A stretch of 64,000 bases of DNA. Origin: Nostoc sp. HK-01 (GTDB taxonomy: Bacteria; Cyanobacteriota; Cyanobacteriia; Cyanobacteriales; Nostocaceae). The stretch is from assembly GCA_003990705.1 (NCBI GenBank), contig AP018318.1, positions 992,001 through 1,056,000 on the forward strand, in the 5' to 3' direction. A program made the translations under genes and the position numbers. Below the pieces are notes generated by a model. It saw only the letters and a program-made list of their open reading frames with translations, did not search any database and was not told the DNA's origin. Positions 35,332-44,962 of this stretch are shown piece by piece (the first letter of the stretch is position 1; each line of letters begins with the position of its first letter).

Positions 35332-35851
35332 GATCCCCCTAAATCCCCCTTAAAAAAGGGGACTTTGAGAAAATTTCCCTTCTTTTTAAGGGGAGATAAA
35401 ACCCTGTATCTGCTCACACACACTATCAAATTGATCTAAAATTTGACTATTTGTAAACCTAATAATCTGTAAACCATAGCCTTCCAGAATGTGTGTTCTC
35501 TCTACGTCATAATCTTGACCTTCATTGGTAAAATGGCTATCCCCATCAATTTCAATCACTACTTGTAAAGCGGGACAGTAGAAATCAACTATGAAATGAT
35601 TAATTGGTCTTTGTCTTAAAACCCGAAATTGAAAATACCTCAAATATTCACACCACAGCTTTTTTTCTGCTGGAGTCATGTTTTTGCGAAGTTCTTTTGC
35701 TCTTTCTACAAGCTTTGGATTATAAGGTAAATGGAAATCTCTACTGTTGAGGTTGTTTGTCATAGTTTCTAGTGCTTATCTTTTTATACTCCTCAAAAAA
35801 AGGTGGTAATTATTTTAAAGTCCCCCTTTTTAAGGGGGATTTAGGGGGATC
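35332..35851. mobile_element. DUF559 gene between 32-bp inverted repeats
   Basis: A 520-bp unit bounded by 35332-35363 (starts GATCCCCCTAAATCCCCCTT) and 35820-35851, inverted copies that agree at 31 of 32 bases, with one gene inside. No target-site duplication is obvious. The ends resemble those of the 92-bp element at 7167-7258. No transposase is encoded. Mobility is inferred from the layout only. Confidence 0.55.
35386..35763 (-). CDS. DUF559 endonuclease-like protein
   Basis: Member of the DUF559 group, a PD-(D/E)XK-type nuclease fold related to very-short-patch repair enzymes. Residues 18-45 hold the AKELRKNMTPAEKKLWCEYL helix, followed by FRVLRQRPINHFIVDFYCP and the candidate active site VIEIDGDSH (about residues 88-96). 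It has 125 residues and is complete. The stop codon lies just inside the left inverted repeat. DUF559 proteins are common in cyanobacteria near such repeats in my memory; their biological role is not known. Confidence 0.85.
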   Translation of the reverse strand: MTNNLNSRDFHLPYNPKLVERAKELRKNMTPAEKKLWCEYLRYFQFRVLRQRPINHFIVDFYCPALQVVIEIDGDSHFTNEGQDYDVERTHILEGYGLQIIRFTNSQILDQFDSVCEQIQGFISP

Positions 35852-35902
35852 AATAAGTGCCACAAATCACACCCAAGCACTTTTCAAACAACCTCTAACA
35901 GC

Positions 35903-38290
35903 TTACCGTTTAGGCGCACTCAAACCACGACGCTCAAGAATTTGCCTTACTTCTGGGCTAGGAGTATAGTTATAGCCGTAAGAAGAGTTTTCCGAATCAT
36001 CCATAACTTGAGGTGTGAGCAACACAATTACCTCATTACGCTGATTATTTTTGTTTGTTCTTCTAAACAGTGAACCAATCAGTGGTAGATCTCCCAAAAT
36101 AGGAATTTTAGAAACAGTCACTCTGTCTTGGTCTTGAATAATCCCTGAAAGAATTAATGTCTGACCATCACGTAAACGAATCAACCCAGAATTTAGCGAT
36201 CGCTCAGATACTAAAAATATACTTTGACTATTACCGCCAACATTAATCTCTGCTGAAGATTGAGGAGCCTTAACAACAGGAGCTACTGATAATGAAACAA
36301 AACCATTATCATCAATTCTGTCAACTTTAACAGCTAGTGTTAAACCCACACTTGTTTTCTCAGCAGTAACTGTTTGCACAGAAGTATTATCACCACGAGT
36401 TACTTCATTCTTAATATTGCCTACTACTTCTTGAGTTAGATTAACGTTAGCAGTTTGTCCTTCTTGGACAATTAATGTTGGGTCTGTCAAAATCTTGGCA
36501 TTACCACTTGTCACCTGAGCTTGCAAACTAGCAAGGAAGCGTTTAGGGAACTGGAACAGAGATGGTAGACTGTATGTATACTGGTCTGGAGTTCTAGTAG
36601 TTTGATTAGTATAACCAGTTGGTTGACCAGTCACTGGGTCAACAGATGTCGGTACAATGGCAGTTGAACTTGTTCCTTGTGTAAACGCTGTAAGGCCTGG
36701 TTGTAATGGATTAGAGCTTACGCCAGCACTGGGTGTTCCTCCATTAGGATTATTTGAATTGAGGAAAATATTTCCTCCTTGAAGTGGGTTACTAGTCACA
36801 GGCGCACCCCCAGTTACATTATTTGCAACTTCAGCACTAGTCGCTGGTCTAGAACCACCAAAATTCAAAGATGCAGCACCTCCATCATTCGTAAAGTAAT
36901 TATTGCCAACACCAAATGAAAAACTGGTATTAGTGTTATGAGTATTTAAAAGGTTAACATCAACAATTTTGACGTTAACAGCTACTTGACGGCGACGAAT
37001 ATCCAGCTGTGTTAGTTGAGAAATTGCTATATCAATCTGTTTAGCAGGGCCAATCAAAGTTATAGAATTTGTCCGTTCATCACCTAATGCTTGTAACCCC
37101 CGCAATAAAGGTGTTGTGTATTTAGAATCATCAAGAGTGAGACGTTCAATTCTCGTTTCTGTAGTTGTCTGACTTTGAGTGACTGGGTTAGATCCAGCGC
37201 CCACAGGCACAGCAGTAACATTGGTTACTTGCCTTTCTCTGGTGACTGCACTTTCAGCCCCCATCCCAACTAAAAAGTTCAACGCAACTCCCACGTTTAC
37301 CTGATTTAGTCGCAAGCTACGCACAACAACATCACGAGTTGAATTAGGTAATTTAGTCCCAACAAAAACTGTACGACCATTGCGGTTAGCTTCTAAACCA
37401 CTTAAACGCAAGACATAGTTAAACACATCTTGTACAGGCTCGTTCTCTATATCCAAAGAGATTGTTTGAGAGCCTGCGGCATTAGGAGCAGCACCTTGCT
37501 GGCCTCCAGCAGGATCGCCACTGATATAAGCCAAATTTAGATTAGCTGCACGAGCCAACAGTGATAAAACTTCCCGTACTGGTGCATCTCGCAGCACCAA
37601 CCTAGGAACACGTTCTTGGGTTCCTAAATCAATCACACTCGGAGAAGCATCTGTGGCCGAAACCGCAATATCTCCTACTGGTGGGGCAACGGCTCTAGGC
37701 AAAAAAGGCGGAGCTTGGCTTGCTGGTTGACCAGGGCCAGCAGCTTGAGCAGGTCTGCCATCAATACTAATTTCTGGGTTAGGAACAAGAACATCTGGCT
37801 TTTGATTTGGTTGCACTGGCACAGGCACATTTGCAGATGGCACTGTCGATGTTGTTGGTGTTGGGACTGATGCGGTGGTTCCTGTTGATGGGGCAAAGCC
37901 GAGGGTGATTCTGTCATCTTTTCGCACTACTGGTTGGCTACCTGGTGCATCGTTGTCACCAGTGACTATCACCCGAATGCTATTAGCATCTAGTTGCACA
38001 ACTTCAACAGAAGCAATTCCCGATGCAGGTTTATCTTGACGGAAGTTACCCCTTTGTGGTAAACGTAGTTGAGCATTAATAATATCTGAAACTAAAGTTT
38101 TACCTCTTTTAGTCGTAAAAACTTGTGGGCGAGAACCTAAAGATGTTTTTAAAACAACGTTAATGCCGCCATCAACAGCATTTAACTTGACATCATTAAC
38201 TTGCGTTATCTGCGCCCACCCTGGTTGTGCTGCCAAAAATGTCAAAGCAGCAGCACCCAACATTAATCTATTACCGTGAAGCTGTTTCAC
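35903..38290 (-). CDS. pilQ: Type IV pilus secretin PilQ
   Basis: Outer-membrane channel through which the type IV pilus passes; in cyanobacteria it is needed for motility and DNA uptake. The order is signal peptide (1-26, ending GWAQ), AMIN domain (about 30-130), Pro-rich linker (135-215), secretin N-terminal domains (225-445), a Gly/Asn/Ser-rich insert (about 470-580) and the secretin core (590-770) with ILSGIIQDQDRVTVSKIPIL. The length is 795 residues. It is the last gene of pilM-N-O-Q. Confidence 0.94.
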   Translation of the reverse strand: MKQLHGNRLMLGAAALTFLAAQPGWAQITQVNDVKLNAVDGGINVVLKTSLGSRPQVFTTKRGKTLVSDIINAQLRLPQRGNFRQDKPASGIASVEVVQLDANSIRVIVTGDNDAPGSQPVVRKDDRITLGFAPSTGTTASVPTPTTSTVPSANVPVPVQPNQKPDVLVPNPEISIDGRPAQAAGPGQPASQAPPFLPRAVAPPVGDIAVSATDASPSVIDLGTQERVPRLVLRDAPVREVLSLLARAANLNLAYISGDPAGGQQGAAPNAAGSQTISLDIENEPVQDVFNYVLRLSGLEANRNGRTVFVGTKLPNSTRDVVVRSLRLNQVNVGVALNFLVGMGAESAVTRERQVTNVTAVPVGAGSNPVTQSQTTTETRIERLTLDDSKYTTPLLRGLQALGDERTNSITLIGPAKQIDIAISQLTQLDIRRRQVAVNVKIVDVNLLNTHNTNTSFSFGVGNNYFTNDGGAASLNFGGSRPATSAEVANNVTGGAPVTSNPLQGGNIFLNSNNPNGGTPSAGVSSNPLQPGLTAFTQGTSSTAIVPTSVDPVTGQPTGYTNQTTRTPDQYTYSLPSLFQFPKRFLASLQAQVTSGNAKILTDPTLIVQEGQTANVNLTQEVVGNIKNEVTRGDNTSVQTVTAEKTSVGLTLAVKVDRIDDNGFVSLSVAPVVKAPQSSAEINVGGNSQSIFLVSERSLNSGLIRLRDGQTLILSGIIQDQDRVTVSKIPILGDLPLIGSLFRRTNKNNQRNEVIVLLTPQVMDDSENSSYGYNYTPSPEVRQILERRGLSAPKR

Positions 38291-38399
38291 AGTTCATTCC
38301 TCACTTTATAAACATTTTTAAGCAACACTTGTTGAGACAAAGTACTCAGCACTCATAACTCAGTACTGGCTAAACGCCCCGCTACCGCTAACAGTACTA

Positions 38400-39164
38400 T
38401 TATTTAGGCGGCGCTTTAGGCACGGCCGCAGCTAATTCTTCTGGCGTAAGTGGTATTAAAGCCTGTAATTGGAAAGATGTAGTAATTGGCGGAGGCCCTA
38501 CTTGACGTATGACTTTGCCTGATTGGGTATTAGCTTGTACTGGAGCTAAGACTGACTGATAATCTCTAACTATTAACAAAGGCTGTAAACGCTCTATATT
38601 TCGCAGAATAGATTGAGTTTGCTCATAAGTGCCAACAAACTCGACATTTATGCTTATACGTTTCAGTTTGTTATCGACTGCTACACCCAAAGAGCCATCT
38701 GTAATCGGTTCTGCTTTATTAGTAGTTGGTGCAAACTTTTGGAGTTTGGCTTTAACAGCATTAGGTGGAACTTGAGCATTACCAGACTCAACCAATCGAT
38801 TTAAATCTAGTAGCAACGTATCTAAAGTTTTTTCGTTAGAAAACAAGCCTAAAACCTGAATTTTTTGTTGTTTTGCATCAGCTAAGTCTTTTTTTACTTG
38901 GTCAATTTGTTTGAGGGTGGCTTTTTTCTGGTCAATTTGTCCTTGTAGTTCCCCACTTTTTGCTTGCTGCTGTTGATAGTTGTCCCATGCTGGCATCACC
39001 ATGTTGAGCAGTATAAATAAAGCCCCAAACAGCCCCACTACTCCCGCGATTATGCCAATAATTTGGGGAGTGAAGCTAATACCAAACACTACGGGGTAGG
39101 GCGATGCACCTGAATCAAATTCCTCGCCCTGATCGGCGAAATTCAAATCTTCACTCAGCGTCAT
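38400..39164 (-). CDS. pilO: Pilus assembly protein PilO
   Basis: Inner-membrane alignment-complex protein. A cytosolic tail of about 30 residues, one membrane segment (about 32-56, IIGIIAGVVGLFGALFILL), a coiled coil (60-105) and a periplasmic ferredoxin-like domain (110-250) fit PilO. It overlaps the pilN stop by 4 bp, a sign of translational coupling. No PilP gene follows; the gap leads straight to pilQ, as is usual in cyanobacteria. Confidence 0.88.
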   Translation of the reverse strand: MTLSEDLNFADQGEEFDSGASPYPVVFGISFTPQIIGIIAGVVGLFGALFILLNMVMPAWDNYQQQQAKSGELQGQIDQKKATLKQIDQVKKDLADAKQQKIQVLGLFSNEKTLDTLLLDLNRLVESGNAQVPPNAVKAKLQKFAPTTNKAEPITDGSLGVAVDNKLKRISINVEFVGTYEQTQSILRNIERLQPLLIVRDYQSVLAPVQANTQSGKVIRQVGPPPITTSFQLQALIPLTPEELAAAVPKAPPK

Positions 39165-39925
39165 TTCGGGATGACTCCTGTTTGTTGCATAGTGCGAATT
39201 CGAGCTACTAGTCCTATCGTGCCTTTTTGTTCTAACTCCCTGACTAATTCGGAAGCTGGAACATCACTTAAACTCGATTGGATGGTGTATTTAACTATTT
39301 GCGGCGGTTTGATGGGAACTTTAGATGTATTCGTAGTTGGTGGTAGCGGTGCATCTATTAAGTTTGCAGTGGTAATTCTGCTGTCTGAAGCTTTCAAAAA
39401 TTGAGACTGTTGCAGACTCAATAAGAAGTCATTGACATCGTTAAAAGACCGCGCTACTCCGGTGATTTCGATCCCACCAGCCGGATTACTTGGAGGTTGA
39501 CCTTCTGCGACTGGCGTGGGTGGAATTTGTTTGACGTTCTCAATTTGTACTGCACCTGGAATGCGATCGCGCAAATCTTGTAACATTGCTGACCAAGGCC
39601 GAATTTGGTCAAATACAGTTACTAAACTTTGGGTTTCCCCTTTAACTGCATTCGTTTCTTCCTTGATTTTGTTAACATTTCCTATTTCTGTATCTAATTT
39701 AGTGACTTCTTGCTGTAGCTGTGCTATGTTCTGCTCTAGTTCACCATTTTTACTTTGCAGTATCCACCAACCAGCCCCTGCAAAAATAGGTAAACATAAG
39801 CCTAATCCAACTCCCAAAAAAATTGGTTTAGGATCTCCCGCCGGAAGTTTTCGACCCCCTTTTTTGTCACTTTTATTTTGATAAATCGGGCGGTCTTTGA
39901 GAAAGTTAACATCTAAACTGTACAT
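39161..39925 (-). CDS. pilN: Pilus assembly protein PilN
   Basis: Partner of PilO and PilM. The N-terminal motif MYSLDVNFLKDRP is the cytosolic peptide that docks on PilM; a membrane segment follows (about 40-62, FLGVGLGLCLPIFAGAGWW), then a coiled coil and a periplasmic domain. I start at this Met (39925) because the motif opens PilN proteins; a Met 12 codons upstream would overlap pilM. The gap to the pilM stop is then 4 bp. Confidence 0.9.
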   Translation of the reverse strand: MYSLDVNFLKDRPIYQNKSDKKGGRKLPAGDPKPIFLGVGLGLCLPIFAGAGWWILQSKNGELEQNIAQLQQEVTKLDTEIGNVNKIKEETNAVKGETQSLVTVFDQIRPWSAMLQDLRDRIPGAVQIENVKQIPPTPVAEGQPPSNPAGGIEITGVARSFNDVNDFLLSLQQSQFLKASDSRITTANLIDAPLPPTTNTSKVPIKPPQIVKYTIQSSLSDVPASELVRELEQKGTIGLVARIRTMQQTGVIPK

Positions 39926-39929
39926 TCCG

Positions 39930-41036
39930 TCATACCTCCCGCATTCCCAGCCCAAGTACAATCGCTAAACCAGAGCGTTGTAAAGCTGGATATTTTTGTT
40001 CGTCAACTTGCAAAGATAAGGCCCCAACCGGATCTATTTGAGTCGTTGGCAAACTCAAGCGTTGTGTAAAGAACTCGTCTAGCTGTTGCAGTCCGCCACC
40101 TGGCCCAGCTAAAATAATCTGCGCTATCTCTAAATTTTCACTCTGATTCAAGTAAAAATCGATAGAACGGCGCAGTTCATCTGTGAGTTCTCCCAAAACT
40201 CTCATCATCGCTGCCATACCAGGGTTAATTCCTGTAACCCCAGTTTGCCCACCATCCATAGGAGTCGCAGGAATAGTCATTTCCTGTAAAAGTTCCATAT
40301 CCCGTGAATTGGGTAAACTCATAGCCCTAGCAAGGGCTTCTTGCATTTGATAAGTGCCAATTGGCACAGTCCGTGAAAATTGTGGAACTCCATTCACGAT
40401 GATGGCAATTTCTGTACTGTCAAACTCAATGTCAACCAGTACCGCCGCTTCCTGTGGGCCAAATTGCCGCAGTTGGTCACGGATTGTCCGAATCAGCGCA
40501 AAACTGTTAATCTCTAAAACATCGATTTGCAATCCTGCCTGCTCAAACGTACTCAGATATGTATCTGTCACTTCCTTGCGAGTAGCAACTAACAATACCT
40601 GTACTTTTTCAATGCCATCCTCATCTACAAAATACCCAAGTTTTTGATAATCTACATCAGCCTCCTCACGGGGATATGGTAAATACAAACCAGCCTCATG
40701 ATTTAACACCATGTCACGTAATTCTTTGTCATCTAACTCAGCTGGCACTGGGATAAGACGTACGATAGAATCTCGTCCAGGTACACCGGTAGCAACACGA
40801 GAAGCCTTGATTTTACTTTCAGCCAAACCTTGCTGAATAATTTGCGCCATTGTTGGGGGGTCAGTAATTTGACCATCTGTCACCACACCTTCGGGAACTG
40901 GTAAAGATGTCAAAGATTCTAGTTTTAAACCTTGGCGCATCTTGCGTAACTGAACGATATTTACCCGTTCTGAAGCAAGTTCGATGCCAACCCCTTTATT
41001 AGATTTGCCAAACAGACTATTGAAGCTTTTCACCAC
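39930..41036 (-). CDS. pilM: Pilus assembly ATPase-like protein PilM
   Basis: Actin-like cytosolic protein that binds the PilN tail. Features are GIELASERVNIVQLRK at the N-terminus, the AVLVDIEFDSTEIAIIVNG phosphate-loop strand pair (about 195-215) and AQIILAGPGGGLQQLDEF near 300. The length is 368 residues. It is first in the pilM-N-O-Q operon; its promoter should lie in the 140 bp shared with the divergent sugar-binding gene. Confidence 0.92.
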   Translation of the reverse strand: MVKSFNSLFGKSNKGVGIELASERVNIVQLRKMRQGLKLESLTSLPVPEGVVTDGQITDPPTMAQIIQQGLAESKIKASRVATGVPGRDSIVRLIPVPAELDDKELRDMVLNHEAGLYLPYPREEADVDYQKLGYFVDEDGIEKVQVLLVATRKEVTDTYLSTFEQAGLQIDVLEINSFALIRTIRDQLRQFGPQEAAVLVDIEFDSTEIAIIVNGVPQFSRTVPIGTYQMQEALARAMSLPNSRDMELLQEMTIPATPMDGGQTGVTGINPGMAAMMRVLGELTDELRRSIDFYLNQSENLEIAQIILAGPGGGLQQLDEFFTQRLSLPTTQIDPVGALSLQVDEQKYPALQRSGLAIVLGLGMREV

Positions 41037-41176
41037 AGTTCCGCCGGACTACTAAAATTGAAAATTTAAATTGTCAACGCAGTATATTGCGTCTTTACGG
41101 GTAATTGATTTAGCCTATAATCTCGTTAATTCTCCATAAGCTTTTCATTTCTATCAAGGGTGAAAATACTGGTAAA

Positions 41177-42475
41177 ATGATTCGATTGCAAAAATTCAAA
41201 CAACTAACAGCTTGGGCAATAATTGGTTTATTGACCAGTTGGATTGTTAGTTGCAGCACAGGTAACGTCGGCACAAGTCCAAAACAAGCGACAACGGAAG
41301 TAGCCAATATTGAGTTTTGGACTATGCAACTCCAACCTCAATTTACTGACTACTTTAAAACTTTGATTTCTAATTTTGAGTCACAAAATCCCGGTGTAAA
41401 AATTAACTGGGTTGATGTGCCTTGGTCTGCTATGGAGAACAAAATTTTAACAGCTGTCTCCGCAAAAACGCCACCTGATGTTGTTAACCTCAATCCAGAT
41501 TTTGCATCCCAACTAGCAGGACGAAATGCTTGGTTAGACCTAGATACCACGATTCCCCAAGATGTGCGTTCTGCATATTTACCCAACATTTGGAAAGCCA
41601 GTACACTTAATGGCAAAAGTTTTGGAATTCCCTGGTATCTCACAACACGGCTAACTATTTATAACACTGAATTATTAAAACAGGCAGGTATCAGTAAACC
41701 ACCGGCTACATACGCAGAATTAGCAGAGGTAGCACAACAAATTAAAAATAAAACTGGTAAATATGCCTTTTTTATCACTTTTGTACCGCAAGATTCCGGG
41801 GAAGTGATGGAGTCTTTGGTACAAATGGGTGTGACTTTAGTTGATGCTGAAGGTAAAGCAGCTTTTAATTCACCACAAGGTAAAGCTGCATTTCAATATT
41901 GGGTTGATTTGTACAAAAAAGGACTACTACCAAAAGAGGTACTAACCCAAGGTCATCGTCATGCTATTGATTTATATCAATCTGGTGAGACTGTATTTTT
42001 AGCTTCGGGGCCGGAATTTCTCAAAACAATAGCTAATAATGCCCCAAAAATTGCTCAAGCTTCCGCTATAGCACCACAAATTACTGGCGATACAGGTAAA
42101 AAAAATGTGGCGGTGATGAATGTAATTATTCCTCGTGCAACTAAACATCCTGATGCTGCTACTAAGTTTGCTTTATTTGTCACGAATAACGCAAATCAAT
42201 TAGCTTTTGCTAAAGCTGCAAATGTTTTACCTTCGACGACTAAAGCACTATCTGATAGTTACTTTAAAGATATGCCAGCTAATGCTTCTACCGTGGAAAA
42301 AGCTAGAGTTATTAGTGCCACACAATTACAACAAGCTGAGGTTTTAACACCAAAACTAAAAGATTTCAAGAAATTGCAAAAAGCGATTTATGACAATTTA
42401 CAAGCAGCTATGTTAGATCAAAAAACTGTTGATAAAGCTGTTGAAGATGCAGCACAACAGTGGAATAATCGGTAA
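41177..42475 (+). CDS. Sugar ABC transporter substrate-binding lipoprotein
   Basis: Family 1 extracellular solute-binding protein, probably for a sugar or glycerol-phosphate-type ligand. A lipoprotein signal ends in the lipobox IVSC (about residue 26). The mature part has the family features NIEFWTMQLQPQF, INWVDVPWSAMENKIL, PPDVVNLNPDF and SFGIPWYLTTRLTIYN. The length is 432 residues. No permease or ATPase is adjacent, so the transporter must be completed by genes elsewhere. A good terminator follows. Confidence 0.86.
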   Translation: MIRLQKFKQLTAWAIIGLLTSWIVSCSTGNVGTSPKQATTEVANIEFWTMQLQPQFTDYFKTLISNFESQNPGVKINWVDVPWSAMENKILTAVSAKTPPDVVNLNPDFASQLAGRNAWLDLDTTIPQDVRSAYLPNIWKASTLNGKSFGIPWYLTTRLTIYNTELLKQAGISKPPATYAELAEVAQQIKNKTGKYAFFITFVPQDSGEVMESLVQMGVTLVDAEGKAAFNSPQGKAAFQYWVDLYKKGLLPKEVLTQGHRHAIDLYQSGETVFLASGPEFLKTIANNAPKIAQASAIAPQITGDTGKKNVAVMNVIIPRATKHPDAATKFALFVTNNANQLAFAKAANVLPSTTKALSDSYFKDMPANASTVEKARVISATQLQQAEVLTPKLKDFKKLQKAIYDNLQAAMLDQKTVDKAVEDAAQQWNNR

Positions 42476-42488
42476 GTTGGCAAGGTTC

Positions 42489-42526
42489 AGATACCCGACT
42501 TCTTAAAGAAATCGGGTATCTTTTTG
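42489..42526 (+). terminator. Intrinsic terminator, CCCGACTTCTT family
   Basis: AGATACCCGA (42489-42498) pairs perfectly with TCGGGTATCT (42512-42521) with additional TTCTT/AAGAA pairing inside, followed by TTTT. It lies between the convergent sugar-binding and folC genes. Confidence 0.75.
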
Positions 42527-42527
42527 T

Positions 42528-43769
42528 TTACGCAGGATTTAATGTGCCTAAAAAATGACCAATTAAATACAGTGAACCACATAAAACTACTAAATTACTT
42601 GTGTCAGTAAATGCAGATTCTAAGGCGGATGTTAAATCATAATATGTTTGACAAAAAGATAGTTCAGGACAAATATTACTAGCAAGATTTGCTAATTCTT
42701 GAGGATTGGCTGAATTAGGATCTGGAACTGGGACTAAATATAATGTATCTCCGCTTTTTAGCAAAGCTTGAAAAATATCACTATGCTCTTTTGTAGAGAG
42801 CATTCCCATGATCCAAGTTACATTTTGATGATTTAAACTATCAACATAATGACGCAAGACTTTTGCTGCTGCGGGGTTATGTGCGCCATCAATTAATAAT
42901 TTATGGTTGTGCCAAGTTAGCCATTGCATTCTTCCTGGCCATTTGGTTTTTGCCATACCGTTGATAATGGCTGATGTAAGAATTGGCCAACCTTGTTGTT
43001 GGAGAATTTCTAATGTTGCTAAGGCTAAAGCGGAATTAGTTAATTGAATTTGCCCTTGTAACGGTAGAGGATATTGAATTGTCTGATATTCTGCCCAGCC
43101 TGGAGAGATTGGCAGTGCAGGTTGGGGAGTAAATATTGGACATTGTAATTCTTCGGCACGCGATCGCACAACTTTTGCGGCATCTGCTGGCAATGAACCC
43201 ATGACAACCGGACACCCAGGCTTGATAATTCCGGCTTTTTCTCTAGCAATATCGGCTACCGTTGGCCCTAATTGTTGCCAATGTTCGCGGCTAATGGAAG
43301 TAATCACTGTCACCAAGGGTTCAGAACAGACATTAGTCGCATCTAAACGGCCGCCTAACCCAACTTCTATTACTGCAATATCAACTTGTTGCTGGGCAAA
43401 ATACAACCAAGCAGCTGCGGTAATAATCTCAAACTGAGTGGGATATTCATCATCAGGGGAAACAGCAGCCTGGACTTTTTGCAAAAGTTGACTAAATTCC
43501 TCTGAAGAAATTGGCTGTTCATTGATACAAATCCGTTCTGTCCAATCAATGAGATGAGGAGAAATGTAACGCCCTGTGCAATAACCAGCTTCTGTCAGCA
43601 CTGAAGACAGATAAGCACAAACAGAACCTTTACCATTTGTACCAGCAACATGAATCACCGAGATGCGCTCGTGAGGATTGCCAAGGTTTGCCAATAGTTT
43701 GAGAATACGTGAGAGTCCCAGATTGACACCAAAATGTTGCAAGGGTTGAAGTAAAGAATCGATATCCAC
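42528..43769 (-). CDS. folC: Dihydrofolate/folylpolyglutamate synthase
   Basis: Mur-ligase-family enzyme that adds glutamate to dihydropteroate and folates. The ATP loop HVAGTNGKGSVCAYL is at residues about 40-54, SPHLIDWTERI at 70-80, EVGLGGRLDATNV at about 135-147 and LLIDGAHNPAAAKVL near 290. The length is 413 residues, normal. It is a single gene, with its 3' end against the terminator of the convergent sugar-binding gene. Confidence 0.93.
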   Translation of the reverse strand: MDIDSLLQPLQHFGVNLGLSRILKLLANLGNPHERISVIHVAGTNGKGSVCAYLSSVLTEAGYCTGRYISPHLIDWTERICINEQPISSEEFSQLLQKVQAAVSPDDEYPTQFEIITAAAWLYFAQQQVDIAVIEVGLGGRLDATNVCSEPLVTVITSISREHWQQLGPTVADIAREKAGIIKPGCPVVMGSLPADAAKVVRSRAEELQCPIFTPQPALPISPGWAEYQTIQYPLPLQGQIQLTNSALALATLEILQQQGWPILTSAIINGMAKTKWPGRMQWLTWHNHKLLIDGAHNPAAAKVLRHYVDSLNHQNVTWIMGMLSTKEHSDIFQALLKSGDTLYLVPVPDPNSANPQELANLASNICPELSFCQTYYDLTSALESAFTDTSNLVVLCGSLYLIGHFLGTLNPA

Positions 43770-43832
43770 AAAATGAAGTATGAATTGTGAAATTTTATTT
43801 TTTAACGTTCTGCCTTCTGCCTTCTATCAACA

Positions 43833-43866
43833 AAACCGACTGCCCTTTACCAGAAACAGTCGGTTT
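43833..43866 (-). terminator. Hairpin after psbY
   Basis: AAACCGACTG (43833-43842) pairs perfectly with CAGTCGGTTT (43857-43866). Read on the minus strand it ends TTTTG and lies 25 bp past the psbY stop. Confidence 0.65.
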
Positions 43867-43890
43867 GAAGGTGCTAATGTAAATTTATGT

Positions 43891-44016
43891 TTAGGCTTCT
43901 CTGTTTAAAAAGTTTTGAACTTGTCTCAAAGCTGCTGCACCAATGTTAAACACAGCCCAGCCAGCTGCAACAGCGATAGGCGCTAAAACGATCGCTACAC
44001 GAAAATCGATATCCAT
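43891..44016 (-). CDS. psbY: Photosystem II protein PsbY
   Basis: A 41-residue thylakoid protein at the edge of photosystem II next to cytochrome b559. It begins [20 protein letters not shown], has one membrane helix (about 6-25) and ends in [19 protein letters not shown], the PsbY tail as I know it. The start is ATG at 44016. The gene stands alone with its own hairpin downstream. Loss of PsbY has mild effects in other species. Confidence 0.88.
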   Translation of the reverse strand: MDIDFRVAIVLAPIAVAAGWAVFNIGAAALRQVQNFLNREA

Positions 44017-44192
44017 AATTTAGAACCCCTCTATTAAGTAGAAATTAAAGTTTTATCAACTCTTCTCATTTTTATTTTTAGCTGAAGTGGGCATTTTTTC
44101 CAACATTCTATGTAAAGAAAAATTACAGAATGGTCAATAGTCATTTATCAATAGTCATTTGTCATTTGTTATTCTTCATGTTTCTTAGTCTT

Positions 44193-44786
44193 TTAGTGTT
44201 GGTGAAAACCAAGATCATTGCCCTTACCAGCATGAACTAAGGCTAACTTTTTGTAACGTTCAGCGTGTTCAATTAGTTCTGCGGCTTCGGTTTCGCTTAG
44301 TTGACGTAAAACTTTACCAGGAATGCCCACGACTAAAGATAAAGGGGGTACATCTTTTGTCACAACTGCGCCTGCACCGATAATACTACCGCTGCCCACC
44401 CTGACACCATCTAAAACTACTGCCCCAATGCCAATCAAGCTGCCACGTTCAATATAGGCAGAATGTATCACAGCACGATGTCCTACAGTCACATGATCTT
44501 CTAAAATGGTGGGCAAACCAGGGTCGCCGTGGAGAATGGCTCCATCTTGGATATTTGTGCATTCACCAATTTCAATACGCTCTACATCTGCCCGAATGAC
44601 TGCTCCATACCAAATACTGGCTCCTGCTTGGATTTTCACAGAACCTATGACAACAGCATTATCTGCGACAAAGGCTGCTGGAGAAAAATCAGGAGATGGC
44701 CAGTAAGAAGCAGTAGACACGATAGAATAAGAATATGGTACCCAGGAACACTGGAGAAACTCCAACCGTTGAGGGACTGGTTGCAT
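44193..44786 (-). CDS. Gamma-carbonic-anhydrase-like hexapeptide-repeat protein
   Basis: Left-handed beta-helix trimer of the YrdA/PaaY/gamma-CA group. Hexapeptide repeats run from about residue 40 to 165 (VVIGSVKIQAGASIWYGAVI, then TNIQDGAILHGDPG). The metal-ligand pattern is kept: His in ILHGD and two in VGHRAVIHSAYI. Activity as carbonic anhydrase is not assured, since many relatives lack it. The first 20 residues are unlike the family, so the start may be further in. The minus-strand gene is divergent from the zinc-ribbon gene. Confidence 0.82.
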   Translation of the reverse strand: MQPVPQRLEFLQCSWVPYSYSIVSTASYWPSPDFSPAAFVADNAVVIGSVKIQAGASIWYGAVIRADVERIEIGECTNIQDGAILHGDPGLPTILEDHVTVGHRAVIHSAYIERGSLIGIGAVVLDGVRVGSGSIIGAGAVVTKDVPPLSLVVGIPGKVLRQLSETEAAELIEHAERYKKLALVHAGKGNDLGFHQH

Positions 44787-44962
44787 AACCAGAATATCAT
44801 GTTGTTAGGCCTCTACACTGAGGAAAACACAGTCTACAATTGTTCTAAACTGCAAATACGTTTCCGTGCAGTTACAAACAATTCGCCCAAAGTGGAGGAG
44901 CCGAAGTGTAAAATCGAACCTAATGGTGCTAGTGAAGAAGAAATTATGTTTGTACGCACTTC

